In this document: piece after piece, positions 21,768 through 30,159 of the stretch
Numbering within the stretch: position 1 is the first letter of the stretch
Layout of the letters: each line of letters starts with the position of its first letter
Assembly (NCBI GenBank): GCA_001689515.1
Contig: LUJR01000009.1
Span: 1-64,000, forward strand
DNA: 64,000 nucleotides
Direction of reading: 5' to 3'
Source of the DNA: Bacteroidales bacterium M7
Lineage (GTDB): Bacteria > Bacteroidota > Bacteroidia > Bacteroidales > Muribaculaceae
Program-made: the position numbers and the translations under genes
Notes under the pieces: model-generated
What the model was told of the DNA's origin: nothing
What the model saw: only the letters and a program-made list of their open reading frames with translations
Database searches by the model: none

Positions 21768-22880
21768 TCATTTCAGCGAGAGCTTGTTGATTGCTTCGGT
21801 GGCGCGGGGGCTGAACTGGTCGAGGTAGATTTCGGTAGTTTTGACTGATGAGTGGGTCATCAGGTCGCGCAGGGTGTATATGTCTGTTCCCTCGTAGATC
21901 TGCAGTCCGGCGAAGGTGTGGCGGAAGCCGTGGAAGGTGAACGGCTTCGTGATGCCAGCATCTCTTAGCCATTGCTTGAATGGATGCTGAGTCATGCTGC
22001 GGCGGAAACCTTTGAACACCAATCCTTCGCCTTGTTCCCCGCAAAGCTCAAGCGCCTCCTCGTTGAGCGGAAGAATCGCCGGTGTGCCGGTCTTTTGTGT
22101 GACAATGTCGAGTTGCCAACCGCCGCTTATTGACGGCACAATGTTTTCCCACCTCAGTTTCTCGATGTCGCTGATACGCAGTCCGGTGAGGATGCCGAAC
22201 AGGGCAACTCGCTTCAGCACCTAGTGTTTGCATGGAGTGGCTACCAGTGCTTTGGCCTGCTCGAGTGTCAGAGACGGCTTCTTGACCTTTTGCAGGGGGA
22301 TTGACTCGATGTAGTCGTTGATGTTTTCCTGCAGATACTTAGCCTTGTAGGCTTGCTTCAGAAGTGCGCGGAATGTGCAGAAGAAGGCTGCGGCCGAGTT
22401 GTTGGCCAGATGACGTTTGCCATGCTTGAGATCCTTGGCTTCAACGAGCAGATAGGTGGCAAACTTCTCGCAAAGCGTTTGGTTGATGTCGCCGAAGCGG
22501 CATTTGCCCTTGACGAAGTTCTTGAAGTGTAGATAGGCCGACATCCATTTGTCGCGCTTCTTCTTGGCGAATCCCTCGAAATAGGCGAGAAAGTCCATCT
22601 TCAGCTTTTCGTGGTCGAGGAATCCGAATTGCTCGTTGAGCAGGGCGTTGAAACGGATGTTGCGGATTGCCTCGGCTTTTGCCATCATGTCGGCATTGTA
22701 TTCTCGTTCGGCCACGGTCTTGGGCTTGGCGAAAATGTAGATGCCGAGAAACTCGCGACGCGTGAGCTTCATGGTTTCCGGGTTGCGGACTGGTGGATAG
22801 AAGTCGAGGTAAAGCGTAAGTTTACCGTTCTTGATCGGTCGCTTCAGGAGCGACACGGTGGTACATGTTTTGTGTGGCAT
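21768..22880 (-). pseudogene. int: Tyrosine integrase interrupted by one in-frame amber codon
   Basis: Together the two halves form a 370-codon Bacteroidales-type site-specific integrase. The N-terminal 219 residues hold the Arm-binding and core-binding domains (TTVSLLKRPIKNGKLTLYLDFY, then LLKQAYKAKYLQENI). A TAG at 22,223-22,221 follows ..ATPCKH, and the same frame continues at once with VLKRVALFGILTGLRISDIEKL, the catalytic Arg box, then HGFRHTFAGLQI (H-x-x-R) and TTEIYLDQF (nucleophile Tyr). All catalytic residues are downstream of the stop and intact. A single base change (CAG, GAG or AAG to TAG) explains it. The codon after TAG is GTG, but no ribosome site precedes it. The element may be immobilised, or the stop may be read through. 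Confidence 0.88.
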
Positions 22881-22935
22881 AATTTTATATTTATGGTTTG
22901 GTGGGCAAAAGTAATAGATGGTACTTGCATGAACT

Positions 22936-22981
22936 GGTTATAATTGGGATAACCTGCAATAACCAGCAAATAACCATAACC
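22936..22981. repeat. ATAACC cluster upstream of the integrase
   Basis: GGTTAT at 22,936 and ATAACC at 22,949, 22,959, 22,970 and 22,976. The spacing matches the cluster at 18,881-18,927 to within one base. It lies between the four-HTH gene and the integrase, which has a -7 box TACTTTTG at 22,913-22,906, so it could control the integrase or serve as recombinase arm sites. Confidence 0.6.
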
Positions 22982-22986
22982 TTAGG

Positions 22987-23898
22987 CTACAGAATGGGTG
23001 GCGCAAGCAGATTGTCGAACTCCTCGCGTGAGAATTTGGTGAATTTGCCGACCTTCACCTTCTTGATTTTATAAGTCTTGAGATAGTGGCAAACCTGGTC
23101 GTGGGTCAGGCCATATTTCTCCATGGCCTCGGCGTAGGTGTACCATCCGATAGTAGGGTCGGGCACATCGAGTCCTTTGGCGATGTCAACATCTCGCTTG
23201 GAGTAGTAAGTCACGCCGCCTACCTTCTTCTTTGGAATAGCCTTCTTGCTGACGAAGTTCCAGATGGCTGAATCGGTCATGCCGAATTTCTCCTTCATTT
23301 CGGCGGCAGTGTACCACTCGGTGATTTCCGGGTCGGCCTGCTTTTTGGCGAATACCCGGTCGCAGTGACTTTTGCTCCAGTATGTTCGGCCAAACTTCAT
23401 CACCTTTGGAATGCCCTCCTTCTTCCCGGCTTCAAACACCCAGGAATTCGACACTCCAAACTTCTCAATGATTTCCTTGGTAGTGTACCACTCCTCGACA
23501 GAAGGGAAAGAAGATTTATGTCGGATTTGGTAGTTGCTGCCAGCAATCATAGCTTCCACATCACTCTTGCTGATAAGAGTCATACGATTGCTGAGATGAG
23601 CAGCTTTCAGCTGTCCACGATAGATAAGATTATAAACAGTCCTGCTCGTCATGCCCAACAGGACTGCCACCTCCTTGGGCTCAAGATACTCGCGGAGATT
23701 TACAGCTCCGACGGACTGATTTTCTCTGTCGGAAGAATCAGCAGATTCATTACTCTCGACAAGCTGGATGCGTTGTCGCTTCTTGTACGCCCGTTCTGAG
23801 CATCGCTTGCTGCAGTAACGCGTCGTTACCTTTTGTGCCTCGAATTCCGCACCGCAGAACTCGCAGACCTTTTTGATTCTGATGTTTGTCGTACTCAT
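22987..23898 (-). CDS. Zinc-ribbon protein with four tandem HTH_17 units
   Basis: A 303-residue protein. Residues about 12-45 are a treble-clef-like zinc ribbon (CEFCGAEF, then RYCSKRCSERAYKKRQR). Then come four similar helix-turn-helix/wing units: EVAVLLGMTSRTVYNLIYRG, and three starting WYTTKEIIEKFGV, WYTAAEMKEKFGM and WYTYAEAMEKYGL. Each unit resembles an excisionase or MerR-type winged HTH, and the last three share a WYT-x-x-E start, so they arose by internal duplication. Sitting beside the integrase at the end of the element, it is the best candidate for the excisionase or a factor that bundles several DNA sites, such as the nearby ATAACC clusters. The function is inferred; the repeat structure is plain in the sequence. 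Confidence 0.82.
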   Translation of the reverse strand: MSTTNIRIKKVCEFCGAEFEAQKVTTRYCSKRCSERAYKKRQRIQLVESNESADSSDRENQSVGAVNLREYLEPKEVAVLLGMTSRTVYNLIYRGQLKAAHLSNRMTLISKSDVEAMIAGSNYQIRHKSSFPSVEEWYTTKEIIEKFGVSNSWVFEAGKKEGIPKVMKFGRTYWSKSHCDRVFAKKQADPEITEWYTAAEMKEKFGMTDSAIWNFVSKKAIPKKKVGGVTYYSKRDVDIAKGLDVPDPTIGWYTYAEAMEKYGLTHDQVCHYLKTYKIKKVKVGKFTKFSREEFDNLLAPPIL

Positions 23899-24047
23899 AT
23901 TTGCTCTCTTTGTGAGGTTTCATTTCGTCTGTTGGAGAATTATCTTGAATCATCTTGAACCATGTTGAAAGATGTCCATTTCCTCTCTGATGGAAACCGA
24001 TAGTAAGAGGGCGAGGTACGAAAAAGGTCGGAAAAGCATAACAAAAA

Positions 24048-24079
24048 CGGTCACAATCGCTTAGAAACGAGAGTGACCG
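24048..24079. terminator. Inverted repeat between the mobile element and mnmE
   Basis: CGGTCAC (24,048-24,054) pairs with GTGACCG (24,073-24,079), with an inner TCG/CGA pair. It lies 75 bases beyond the mnmE stop and may end that transcript, or belong to the end of the element. Confidence 0.45.
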
Positions 24080-24153
24080 CTATTGTTTGCGCTCGCAGAA
24101 AGTGCTTATTTTCTAGCATTTAGTGTGTAATATTCTGATTTACAACGTGCTAT

Positions 24154-24171
24154 CTATTTGCCGATGCAGAA
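24154..24171 (-). other. mnmE 3' end, candidate attachment site
   Basis: The last 18 bases of mnmE read TTCTGCATCGGCAAATAG. The published attB of SGI1 is the same stretch of the same gene (trmE), TTCTGTATTGGGAAGTAA as I recall it; both encode FCIGK-stop. The integrase-bearing end of the element is next to it. I could not find a second copy in the window, so the other end of the element, or proof of use, is lacking. Confidence 0.35.
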
Positions 24172-25551
24172 GTGGGAGAAGATGTGGGTGAGGAGGTCGG
24201 GGGTGGTGATGGAGCCGGTGAGGGTGGAGAGGTGGTGGAGGGTTTCGCGGATGTCTTGGGCTACGAGGTCGCCGGGGATGTTGGCGCGGAGGGCGTCGAT
24301 GGCGCGGCTGATGGATTGGGCGGCGGCGGTGAGTGACTGGTGATGGCGGATGTTGGTGACGGTGATGTCTCCGTCGGGGGCGGTGGTCTCGGCGGCGATG
24401 GATGTGAGGATTTTTTGCAGACTTGTTATGTCGGTCTCTGACTGTGCGCTGCCTGTGAGCCAATGGGTGTCTGCGGGCAGTGTGATGGTGTTGGCGAGTT
24501 GCTGCCTGAACTCTGAGAATGCGGGGTTGATGTCGGATTTGTTGATGAACACGACAATGTCTGTATGGCTTTGGAGCTTTGGGGTGATACGTGCCCAAGA
24601 CTCTTCAGCTGCCGAGAGGGTGGAGGTGCTGTCGACCATCCAAATGACTATGGATGCCTTGGCGATATTGTCAATGGCGCGCGATATGCCTATGCTTTCT
24701 ATGGGGTCTGAGGTGTCGCGGAGTCCTGCTGTATCAATGAATCTGAACAGGTGGCTGCCGATTGATATGGTATCTTCGATGCTGTCGCGAGTGGTGCCGC
24801 GTATGTCGCTGACTATGGCTTTGTCCTCGCCGAGGATGCTGTTGAGCAGGGTGGATTTGCCCGCGTTCGTTTCTCCTGTAATAGTCACCGGGATACCTTC
24901 TTTGATGACTCTCCCACGGGAGAAAGAATCTGCCAGACGTGTCACGTAGGCATGTATTTCTTCGGCAAGGGATATGAGTTTCTCGCGTGAGGCAAATTCA
25001 ACGTCCTCTTCGCTGAAATCCAGTTCGAGTTCCAGCAGAGATGCCATTTCCAGCAGCCGGTCATGAAGCTCTCGGATGCGTGACGAGAATACTCCTCTCA
25101 TCTGAGACATGGCTACGCGGTGGGAGGCTTCGTTGCGTGAAGCTATTACATCGGCGATACCTTCTGCCTGCACCAGGTCCATGCGGCCGTTGGCAAATGC
25201 CCGTCGAGTAAACTCTCCAGCTTCGGCAAGACGTGCGCCGTTGGCAAGCAGCAATTCCAGCACACGTTTCTGTATATATACGGATCCATGCACGCTCAAC
25301 TCGATGACATCCTCGCCAGTAAACGAGCGCGGACCACGGAATACGGTCGCGACAGCCTCATCGATGGTGTCGCCGCTCTGGTCAATGATGGTGCCGAGAT
25401 GCGCTGTGTGGGTTGCGGATTGTGCAAGGTTTTTTCCACGCCAGATTTTGGATGCTACATCTATGGCAAGAGATCCGCTTATGCGTATCACGGCTATACC
25501 ACCGCATCCGTGAGGCGTGGATATGGCGCATATGGTGTCATCGTTTGTCAT
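24154..25551 (-). CDS. mnmE: tRNA uridine-5-carboxymethylaminomethyl(34) synthesis GTPase MnmE
   Basis: A 465-residue MnmE (TrmE/ThdF). With MnmG it installs the cmnm5 group on U34 of several tRNAs, using folate. The N-terminal folate-binding domain starts TICAISTPHGCGGIAVIR; the G domain has GETNAGKST (226-234) and DTAGLRDT (from 273); the C-terminus ends FCIGK, including the Cys needed for modification. The start at 25,551 is chosen because it overlaps the stop of the nuclease gene (ATGA) and gives the family's usual TNDDTI beginning; an upstream ATG would add 11 unrelated residues. Length and motifs are complete, so insertion of the neighbouring element has not damaged it. Confidence 0.97.
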   Translation of the reverse strand: MTNDDTICAISTPHGCGGIAVIRISGSLAIDVASKIWRGKNLAQSATHTAHLGTIIDQSGDTIDEAVATVFRGPRSFTGEDVIELSVHGSVYIQKRVLELLLANGARLAEAGEFTRRAFANGRMDLVQAEGIADVIASRNEASHRVAMSQMRGVFSSRIRELHDRLLEMASLLELELDFSEEDVEFASREKLISLAEEIHAYVTRLADSFSRGRVIKEGIPVTITGETNAGKSTLLNSILGEDKAIVSDIRGTTRDSIEDTISIGSHLFRFIDTAGLRDTSDPIESIGISRAIDNIAKASIVIWMVDSTSTLSAAEESWARITPKLQSHTDIVVFINKSDINPAFSEFRQQLANTITLPADTHWLTGSAQSETDITSLQKILTSIAAETTAPDGDITVTNIRHHQSLTAAAQSISRAIDALRANIPGDLVAQDIRETLHHLSTLTGSITTPDLLTHIFSHFCIGK

Positions 25552-26339
25552 CTGCGGGTATGGCTCCATTGTGGAAAATTGCATTGTGATTCTACTTGTG
25601 ACTCTATATCGTCGGGGAGCGCCGAGAAGAAGTCATAACCTGTCAGCGATTCGATGCTGTCAACACTCACAGCGCACCGCTGCATGCCTCCTTCGACATA
25701 TCCGTTAGGCATGATGAACCCTATCGCTTTCGGCGGACGGGCTGCTGGTGAGAGTATGACCTTGAAAAACCGTTGCGGCACGGCTACTCCTGTCAACCCG
25801 ATATGAGCTATCGGCTCTTCATCAGGGATCGGTCCGCAGACTATTACGACAATGCTGTCGGCAACGGCTCTCTGACGGCATTTTTTTTCGAGTTTGCCCC
25901 AAGAGCCGCTATTGAGGGTGTGGGCTTGAGGGGCGATATTTGCGAGGGAGAAGCATTCGTCCATCGCAGTCTTGTCCCATTTCATGTCACCAGCGGGAGC
26001 CATGTGCCCACGGTCATATCCCGTGTTGCGGTAATCGGATGTCTGTGCGCATCCTTTGACTGATTCGTCAGTCCAGAATTTGTTTGACCGTTTCACCTGT
26101 CCGTTGGTGTTCTTCCCTTCAAGAGTCCATGCCACCCAGTTGGGTATATGTGTCTCTGAATTGAATGAAACCGTATAATTCGCGTATTCCTTAATCTGAG
26201 AAGGTATGTCGGATGGCATCTTTACAAAAGTCAGATCCGATGCATCGGTCTGGCATCCCTCCTGTCCCTGATTATCGTAATTGCGCACTGTCCATGCCAC
26301 TCCTATGGCGATGGCAAGCACGAGTATGAATTTTTTCAT
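25548..26339 (-). CDS. Secreted DNA/RNA non-specific endonuclease
   Basis: A 263-residue protein with an N-terminal hydrophobic segment (3-17, FILVLAIAIGVAWTV) that is a signal peptide or membrane anchor. The nuclease core shows YDRGHMAPAGDM with the catalytic DRGH motif at 109-112 and a downstream FSLANIAPQ, where the Asn binds the metal. This is the beta-beta-alpha metal family typified by Serratia nuclease and NucA. It likely degrades nucleic acids outside the cytoplasm for nutrition or defence. It is translationally coupled to mnmE and follows the aminotransferase gene by two bases, an odd functional mix in one operon. Confidence 0.9.
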   Translation of the reverse strand: MKKFILVLAIAIGVAWTVRNYDNQGQEGCQTDASDLTFVKMPSDIPSQIKEYANYTVSFNSETHIPNWVAWTLEGKNTNGQVKRSNKFWTDESVKGCAQTSDYRNTGYDRGHMAPAGDMKWDKTAMDECFSLANIAPQAHTLNSGSWGKLEKKCRQRAVADSIVVIVCGPIPDEEPIAHIGLTGVAVPQRFFKVILSPAARPPKAIGFIMPNGYVEGGMQRCAVSVDSIESLTGYDFFSALPDDIESQVESQCNFPQWSHTRR

Positions 26340-26341
26340 CG

Positions 26342-27475
26342 CTATGGTTTGAAGCTGTTGATGATGTCGCAGATCTCTTTTATGTCATCGGTAGATGTCA
26401 TCTCTGAGATGGGTAGAGATAAGATGCCCTCAGCCAGACGGTCGGTGACCGGGAAATCATGGCGGCATTCAAGATGTGAGTAACATGGCTGGTGTAGCGG
26501 AGGGGTGGCGTAATGTATATCCGTACCCACACCTTTGGCGGTCAGATATGACTGCAGGCTGTCGCGATGTTCGCCGGCGTAGATGACATATTGATGCCAT
26601 ACATGCTCACGTGGCTCTGAAGGTATGACAGGCTTAGTGATAAGCGGATGATTCAGATGGGTCTCGTAGGTAGCCGCGTTTTGTCTGCGTCGGTTATTGA
26701 TTTCATCGATATGGCGTAACTTGACACGTATCATGGCTGCCTGTATCGGGTCAAGACGGCAGTTGTTTCCGCAATATATATTGTGATAGCGGCGGTCAGA
26801 TCCGTAGTTGGCTAATGCTCTGACAGTCGAAGCCAATTCTGCATCATCAGTGGTGACCATCCCTGCATCTCCGATGGCTCCTATGTTCTTGGTCGGATAA
26901 AAGCTGAATCCCGATGCTTGTCCGAGAGCGCCCGTAATGTGTCTGCCGTTGATTCCTGCCGCAGATGCATAAGCGCCTATCCCTTGGGCTGAGTCTTCGA
27001 TGACTAATAGTCCTCGTGATTCTGCAATGCGGCGTAGTGACTGACTCCATGCCGTTCGTCCGTATAGATGCACTGGCATGATGGCTTTTGCTTGGTCGAG
27101 AATTTCTGATGGGATTGCTGCCGCATCAATGTTCATGGTCATCTCGTCACAATCAACCGGCAAGATTTTCAGACCTGCCTCCGTCACAGCCAGCATAGTG
27201 GCTATATACGTATTTGCAGGGACAATCACACCATCGCCATATTTGAGATGCCCGAGCTTGACGTATGCCTTTAATATAAGTGTAAGGGCATCCAGTCCGT
27301 TGCTGACACCGACAGCGTGGGCTGTGCCGCATAGCGTAGCCATGTCTGACTCCAATGCTGTCACTTCATCGCCGCCTATGTACCTGCCTGATGATATGAC
27401 ACGGCATGCTGCCTCTTTCAGTTCGTCAATCCAGGGGCTGTTGATGAGTCCGAGGTCAAGAAATGGGTATCTCAT
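26342..27475 (-). CDS. DegT/DnrJ/EryC1/StrS aminotransferase for a dTDP-3-amino sugar
   Basis: A 377-residue PLP-dependent sugar aminotransferase. Family blocks are present: HAVGVSNGLDALTLILKAY, VIVPANTYIATMLAVTEAG, VIEDSAQGIGA, and FYPTKNIGAIGDAG, whose Lys should bind PLP. It lies just after a FdtA/QdtA-like 3,4-ketoisomerase, rfbA and rfbB, so it most likely transaminates a dTDP-3-keto-6-deoxyhexose to a dTDP-3-amino-3,6-dideoxyhexose (FdtB/QdtB reaction). Whether the product is the galacto or gluco isomer cannot be read here. No acetyltransferase (FdtC/QdtC) follows; the next gene is a nuclease. Confidence 0.9.
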   Translation of the reverse strand: MRYPFLDLGLINSPWIDELKEAACRVISSGRYIGGDEVTALESDMATLCGTAHAVGVSNGLDALTLILKAYVKLGHLKYGDGVIVPANTYIATMLAVTEAGLKILPVDCDEMTMNIDAAAIPSEILDQAKAIMPVHLYGRTAWSQSLRRIAESRGLLVIEDSAQGIGAYASAAGINGRHITGALGQASGFSFYPTKNIGAIGDAGMVTTDDAELASTVRALANYGSDRRYHNIYCGNNCRLDPIQAAMIRVKLRHIDEINNRRRQNAATYETHLNHPLITKPVIPSEPREHVWHQYVIYAGEHRDSLQSYLTAKGVGTDIHYATPPLHQPCYSHLECRHDFPVTDRLAEGILSLPISEMTSTDDIKEICDIINSFKP

Positions 27476-27492
27476 GGTGTGAGGTTTCTTAT

Positions 27493-27921
27493 CTATGTCT
27501 CAGTGGTGTCTCTGTGAGTATGCACCCACTCGAGAAATTCGTTGAAATTCCTTATATAATCTCTCTCATCGTAGAGTATGGAGTCAAGCACCATACAGAC
27601 ACTGCCTGATGAAAAATTCTCAAGAGTACGCCAATAACCCGGCGGTACGTAAAGGCCGATGAAAGGGCGGTTAAGCGTATAGGTGGTCGATTTATGCCCG
27701 TCATGCAGTGACACGTCAAAGCTCCCCCCTGTAGCGACTATCAGCTCATGAGCTTCCCTGTGGCTATGGCTTCCGCGCACAGCTCCTCCAGGCACGTCAT
27801 ATAACCAAAATACCCTTTTGATGTCAAAGGGTATCTGGTCACGGTCTTGTGCAAACGAAAGACTGCCGCGCGGGTCATAGATGCGCGGCAGTTCTATAAG
27901 TCGTGGTTTAGTTGATGCCAT
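27493..27921 (-). CDS. fdtA: dTDP-4-dehydro-6-deoxyglucose 3,4-ketoisomerase (FdtA/QdtA/WxcM-like cupin)
   Basis: A 142-residue cupin. It begins [29 protein letters not shown], the usual start of this family, and has [14 protein letters not shown] with catalytic His residues, and [17 protein letters not shown]. The enzyme moves the keto group of dTDP-4-keto-6-deoxyglucose from C4 to C3, preparing it for transamination by the next gene. The ATG at 27,921 overlaps the rfbA end by 14 bases; longer in-frame starts within rfbA look spurious. Sequence alone does not separate the FdtA (galacto) from the QdtA (gluco) type. Confidence 0.88.
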   Translation of the reverse strand: MASTKPRLIELPRIYDPRGSLSFAQDRDQIPFDIKRVFWLYDVPGGAVRGSHSHREAHELIVATGGSFDVSLHDGHKSTTYTLNRPFIGLYVPPGYWRTLENFSSGSVCMVLDSILYDERDYIRNFNEFLEWVHTHRDTTET

Positions 27922-28792
27922 TGTCAGCAAGCTCGATGAGATACTGGCCGTAGGCATTGTTGCGCATCGGCTGAGCCAGTTCGCGCAGTCGGTCAGCATC
28001 GATGAATCCGCGGCGGAAAGCTATCTCTTCCAGTGCTGCCACCTTGAAGCCTTGGCGCTTCTCAATGGTCTCTATGAAGTTTGATGCCTCCATCAGCGAG
28101 TCGGTGGTACCGGTGTCAAGCCATGCGAATCCGCGTCCGAACTGCTGTACGTTGAGCTTGTCACGATCCATGAACACCTGATTGACAGTCGTGATCTCAA
28201 GCTCTCCGCGAGCCGAGGGCTTGATTTCATGTGCTACCTTTACCACTTCGTTGGGATAAAAGTACAGACCCACCACAGCATAGTTGGTCTCGGGATTGGA
28301 TGGCTTCTCTACGATGTTCACAGCCTTACCGCGGCCATCGATGGTGACTACGCCGTAGCGTTGCGGATCCTTGACCTTATATGCAAATATGGTGGCTTCC
28401 TGACTGGAGGCTGTGCGTTCTACTGCCTGGCGCAGCATTCCCGTGAAGCCCTGGCCATAGAAGATATTGTCTCCGAGCACCAGACAAACATCGTCATCAC
28501 CGATAAAGTCCTTGCCGATGATAAATGCCTGTGCAAGGCCTTCGGGACGAGGCTGCTCTGCATAAGTGAAGTTTACCCCCATCTCCTTGCCGTCGCCAAG
28601 CAGGCGCTTGAATCCGGGGAGGTCATGAGGTGTGGATATTATCAGGATGTCGCGTATGCCGGCAAGCATCAGCACCGAGATGGGATAATATACCATCGGT
28701 TTGTCGTAGATGGGTACGAGCTGCTTCGATATGCCGCGTGTGATAGGGTAGAGACGTGTGCCGGAGCCGCCTGCGAGTACTATACCTTTCAT
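27908..28792 (-). CDS. rfbA: Glucose-1-phosphate thymidylyltransferase
   Basis: A 294-residue RfbA/RmlA. The N-terminal [30 protein letters not shown] is the nucleotide-binding signature, and [12 protein letters not shown] follows around residues 108-119. It joins dTTP and glucose-1-phosphate to dTDP-glucose, the substrate for the next pathway enzyme rfbB, which is encoded 59 bases upstream. Length is normal. Together with fdtA and the aminotransferase it forms a complete route to a dTDP-aminodeoxy sugar rather than to rhamnose, since rfbC and rfbD are absent here. Confidence 0.97.
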   Translation of the reverse strand: MKGIVLAGGSGTRLYPITRGISKQLVPIYDKPMVYYPISVLMLAGIRDILIISTPHDLPGFKRLLGDGKEMGVNFTYAEQPRPEGLAQAFIIGKDFIGDDDVCLVLGDNIFYGQGFTGMLRQAVERTASSQEATIFAYKVKDPQRYGVVTIDGRGKAVNIVEKPSNPETNYAVVGLYFYPNEVVKVAHEIKPSARGELEITTVNQVFMDRDKLNVQQFGRGFAWLDTGTTDSLMEASNFIETIEKRQGFKVAALEEIAFRRGFIDADRLRELAQPMRNNAYGQYLIELADNGIN

Positions 28793-28851
28793 GTTCTTCT
28801 GTATGATTTCGGGTTAGAAAGTATATGTATGGATGAGTGGTGGTTCAGAGC

Positions 28852-30054
28852 TTAGCGGTTGCCATACATCTGGTCATAATACTTCTGGTATTCGCCGGAT
28901 GTTACGCTTTCCACCCACTCCTGATTGTCAAGATACCAGCGCACGGTCTTCTCGATGCCTTCGGTAAACGGAGTCTCGGGATACCAGCCCAGTTCGGTTG
29001 CTATCTTGGTGGGATCTATAGCATAACGCATGTCGTGACCGGGACGGTCGGTAACGTAGGTGATGAGATCTTCGGTGATTTCGTCGGGAGTGATACCCTT
29101 GAGCAGAGCCTGATATTTCGGCTCCTCATGCATGATGCGGTTGATGATGTTGATCACTAAGCGCACTATGCTGATGTTCTGCTCCTCGTTGAAGCCGCCG
29201 ATGTTGTAGACCTCGCCCAAGCGTCCGTTGCGGAGCACCATATCGATACCCTTGGCGTGATCCTCTACATAGAGCCAGTCACGTACATTGTCACCCTTGC
29301 CATATACAGGGAGTTTCTTGCCTTCAAGTATGTTCTTGATGATCAGCGGTATGAGCTTCTCGGGGAAGTGGTAAGGACCGTAGTTATTGGAGCAACGGGT
29401 GATGTTGATGGGCATGCCGTAGGTCTCGTGATAAGCCTGGGTGATGAGGTCGGCTCCGGTCTTGGCTGCCGAATAGGGCGAGCGCGGAGAGAGCGGAGTG
29501 TCTTCGGTGAAGAATCCGTGGCCGAATGTCTGGAGGTTCTTGCGTCCCTTGACCACTTCCTTGACATCGTCAGTCAGATGCAGGGGCTGAGCCTCGTCGA
29601 AATCTTTGGGCAGAGAGCCGTAGACCTCGTCAGTGGATATCTGGAGATATTTCTTACCCTCCCGGTAACGGTTATGGCCGTTCTCATCCTTGCCCTCAAA
29701 CCATGCTTCGCGTGCACAGTCGAGCATGTTCTGTGTGCCGAGGATGTTTGTCTCCAGGAACAGACGGGGATTTTCGATACTGCGGTCCACATGGCTTTCA
29801 GCAGCGAAATTAACCACGAAATCCGGGTCAAACTCTTTCATTATCTTGGTTACGAGCCCACGGTCACCGATGTCACCTTTGACGAATGTCACGTTGGGCA
29901 GCTCCATCTCATCTTTGATGGTCATGGGGTTGCCTGCATAGGTGAGGGCATCGAGAATTACGATTTCTACATCGTTGCCCCATTTCTTGAGTAGATACTT
30001 CACAAAGTTGGCGCCGATAAATCCGGCAGCTCCGGTAACGAGATATTTTTTCAT
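28852..30054 (-). CDS. rfbB: dTDP-glucose 4,6-dehydratase
   Basis: A 400-residue short-chain dehydrogenase-fold enzyme: NAD-binding GAAGFIGANF (8-17), TDEVYGSLPKDF with the active-site Asp/Glu region, and YSAAKTGADL with the catalytic Tyr-x-x-x-Lys. It converts dTDP-glucose to dTDP-4-keto-6-deoxyglucose. It is somewhat longer than E. coli RfbB owing to inserts (for example around VKGRKNLQTFGHGFFTEDT), as is common in Bacteroidales. It is the first gene of the six-gene leftward operon ending with mnmE. Confidence 0.96.
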   Translation of the reverse strand: MKKYLVTGAAGFIGANFVKYLLKKWGNDVEIVILDALTYAGNPMTIKDEMELPNVTFVKGDIGDRGLVTKIMKEFDPDFVVNFAAESHVDRSIENPRLFLETNILGTQNMLDCAREAWFEGKDENGHNRYREGKKYLQISTDEVYGSLPKDFDEAQPLHLTDDVKEVVKGRKNLQTFGHGFFTEDTPLSPRSPYSAAKTGADLITQAYHETYGMPINITRCSNNYGPYHFPEKLIPLIIKNILEGKKLPVYGKGDNVRDWLYVEDHAKGIDMVLRNGRLGEVYNIGGFNEEQNISIVRLVINIINRIMHEEPKYQALLKGITPDEITEDLITYVTDRPGHDMRYAIDPTKIATELGWYPETPFTEGIEKTVRWYLDNQEWVESVTSGEYQKYYDQMYGNR

Positions 30055-30159
30055 CTGTGTTTTGATAACGTGTACGTGTTATGGTATGAAACTTCGCGCA
30101 AGTTACAAAAAAAACATGTAAGTTCCATAATGTATGGAGTAATGGTGCTCAGGTGTGCA

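Noticed and set aside
22048..22233. Programmed frameshift as an explanation for the split integrase
   Set aside because: Both halves are in the same frame, separated only by TAG, so no frameshift is needed.
24154..24171. Search for a second copy of the mnmE 3' end elsewhere in the window
   Set aside because: No convincing copy was found by eye on either strand, so element limits were not drawn. The second copy may lie left of the window.
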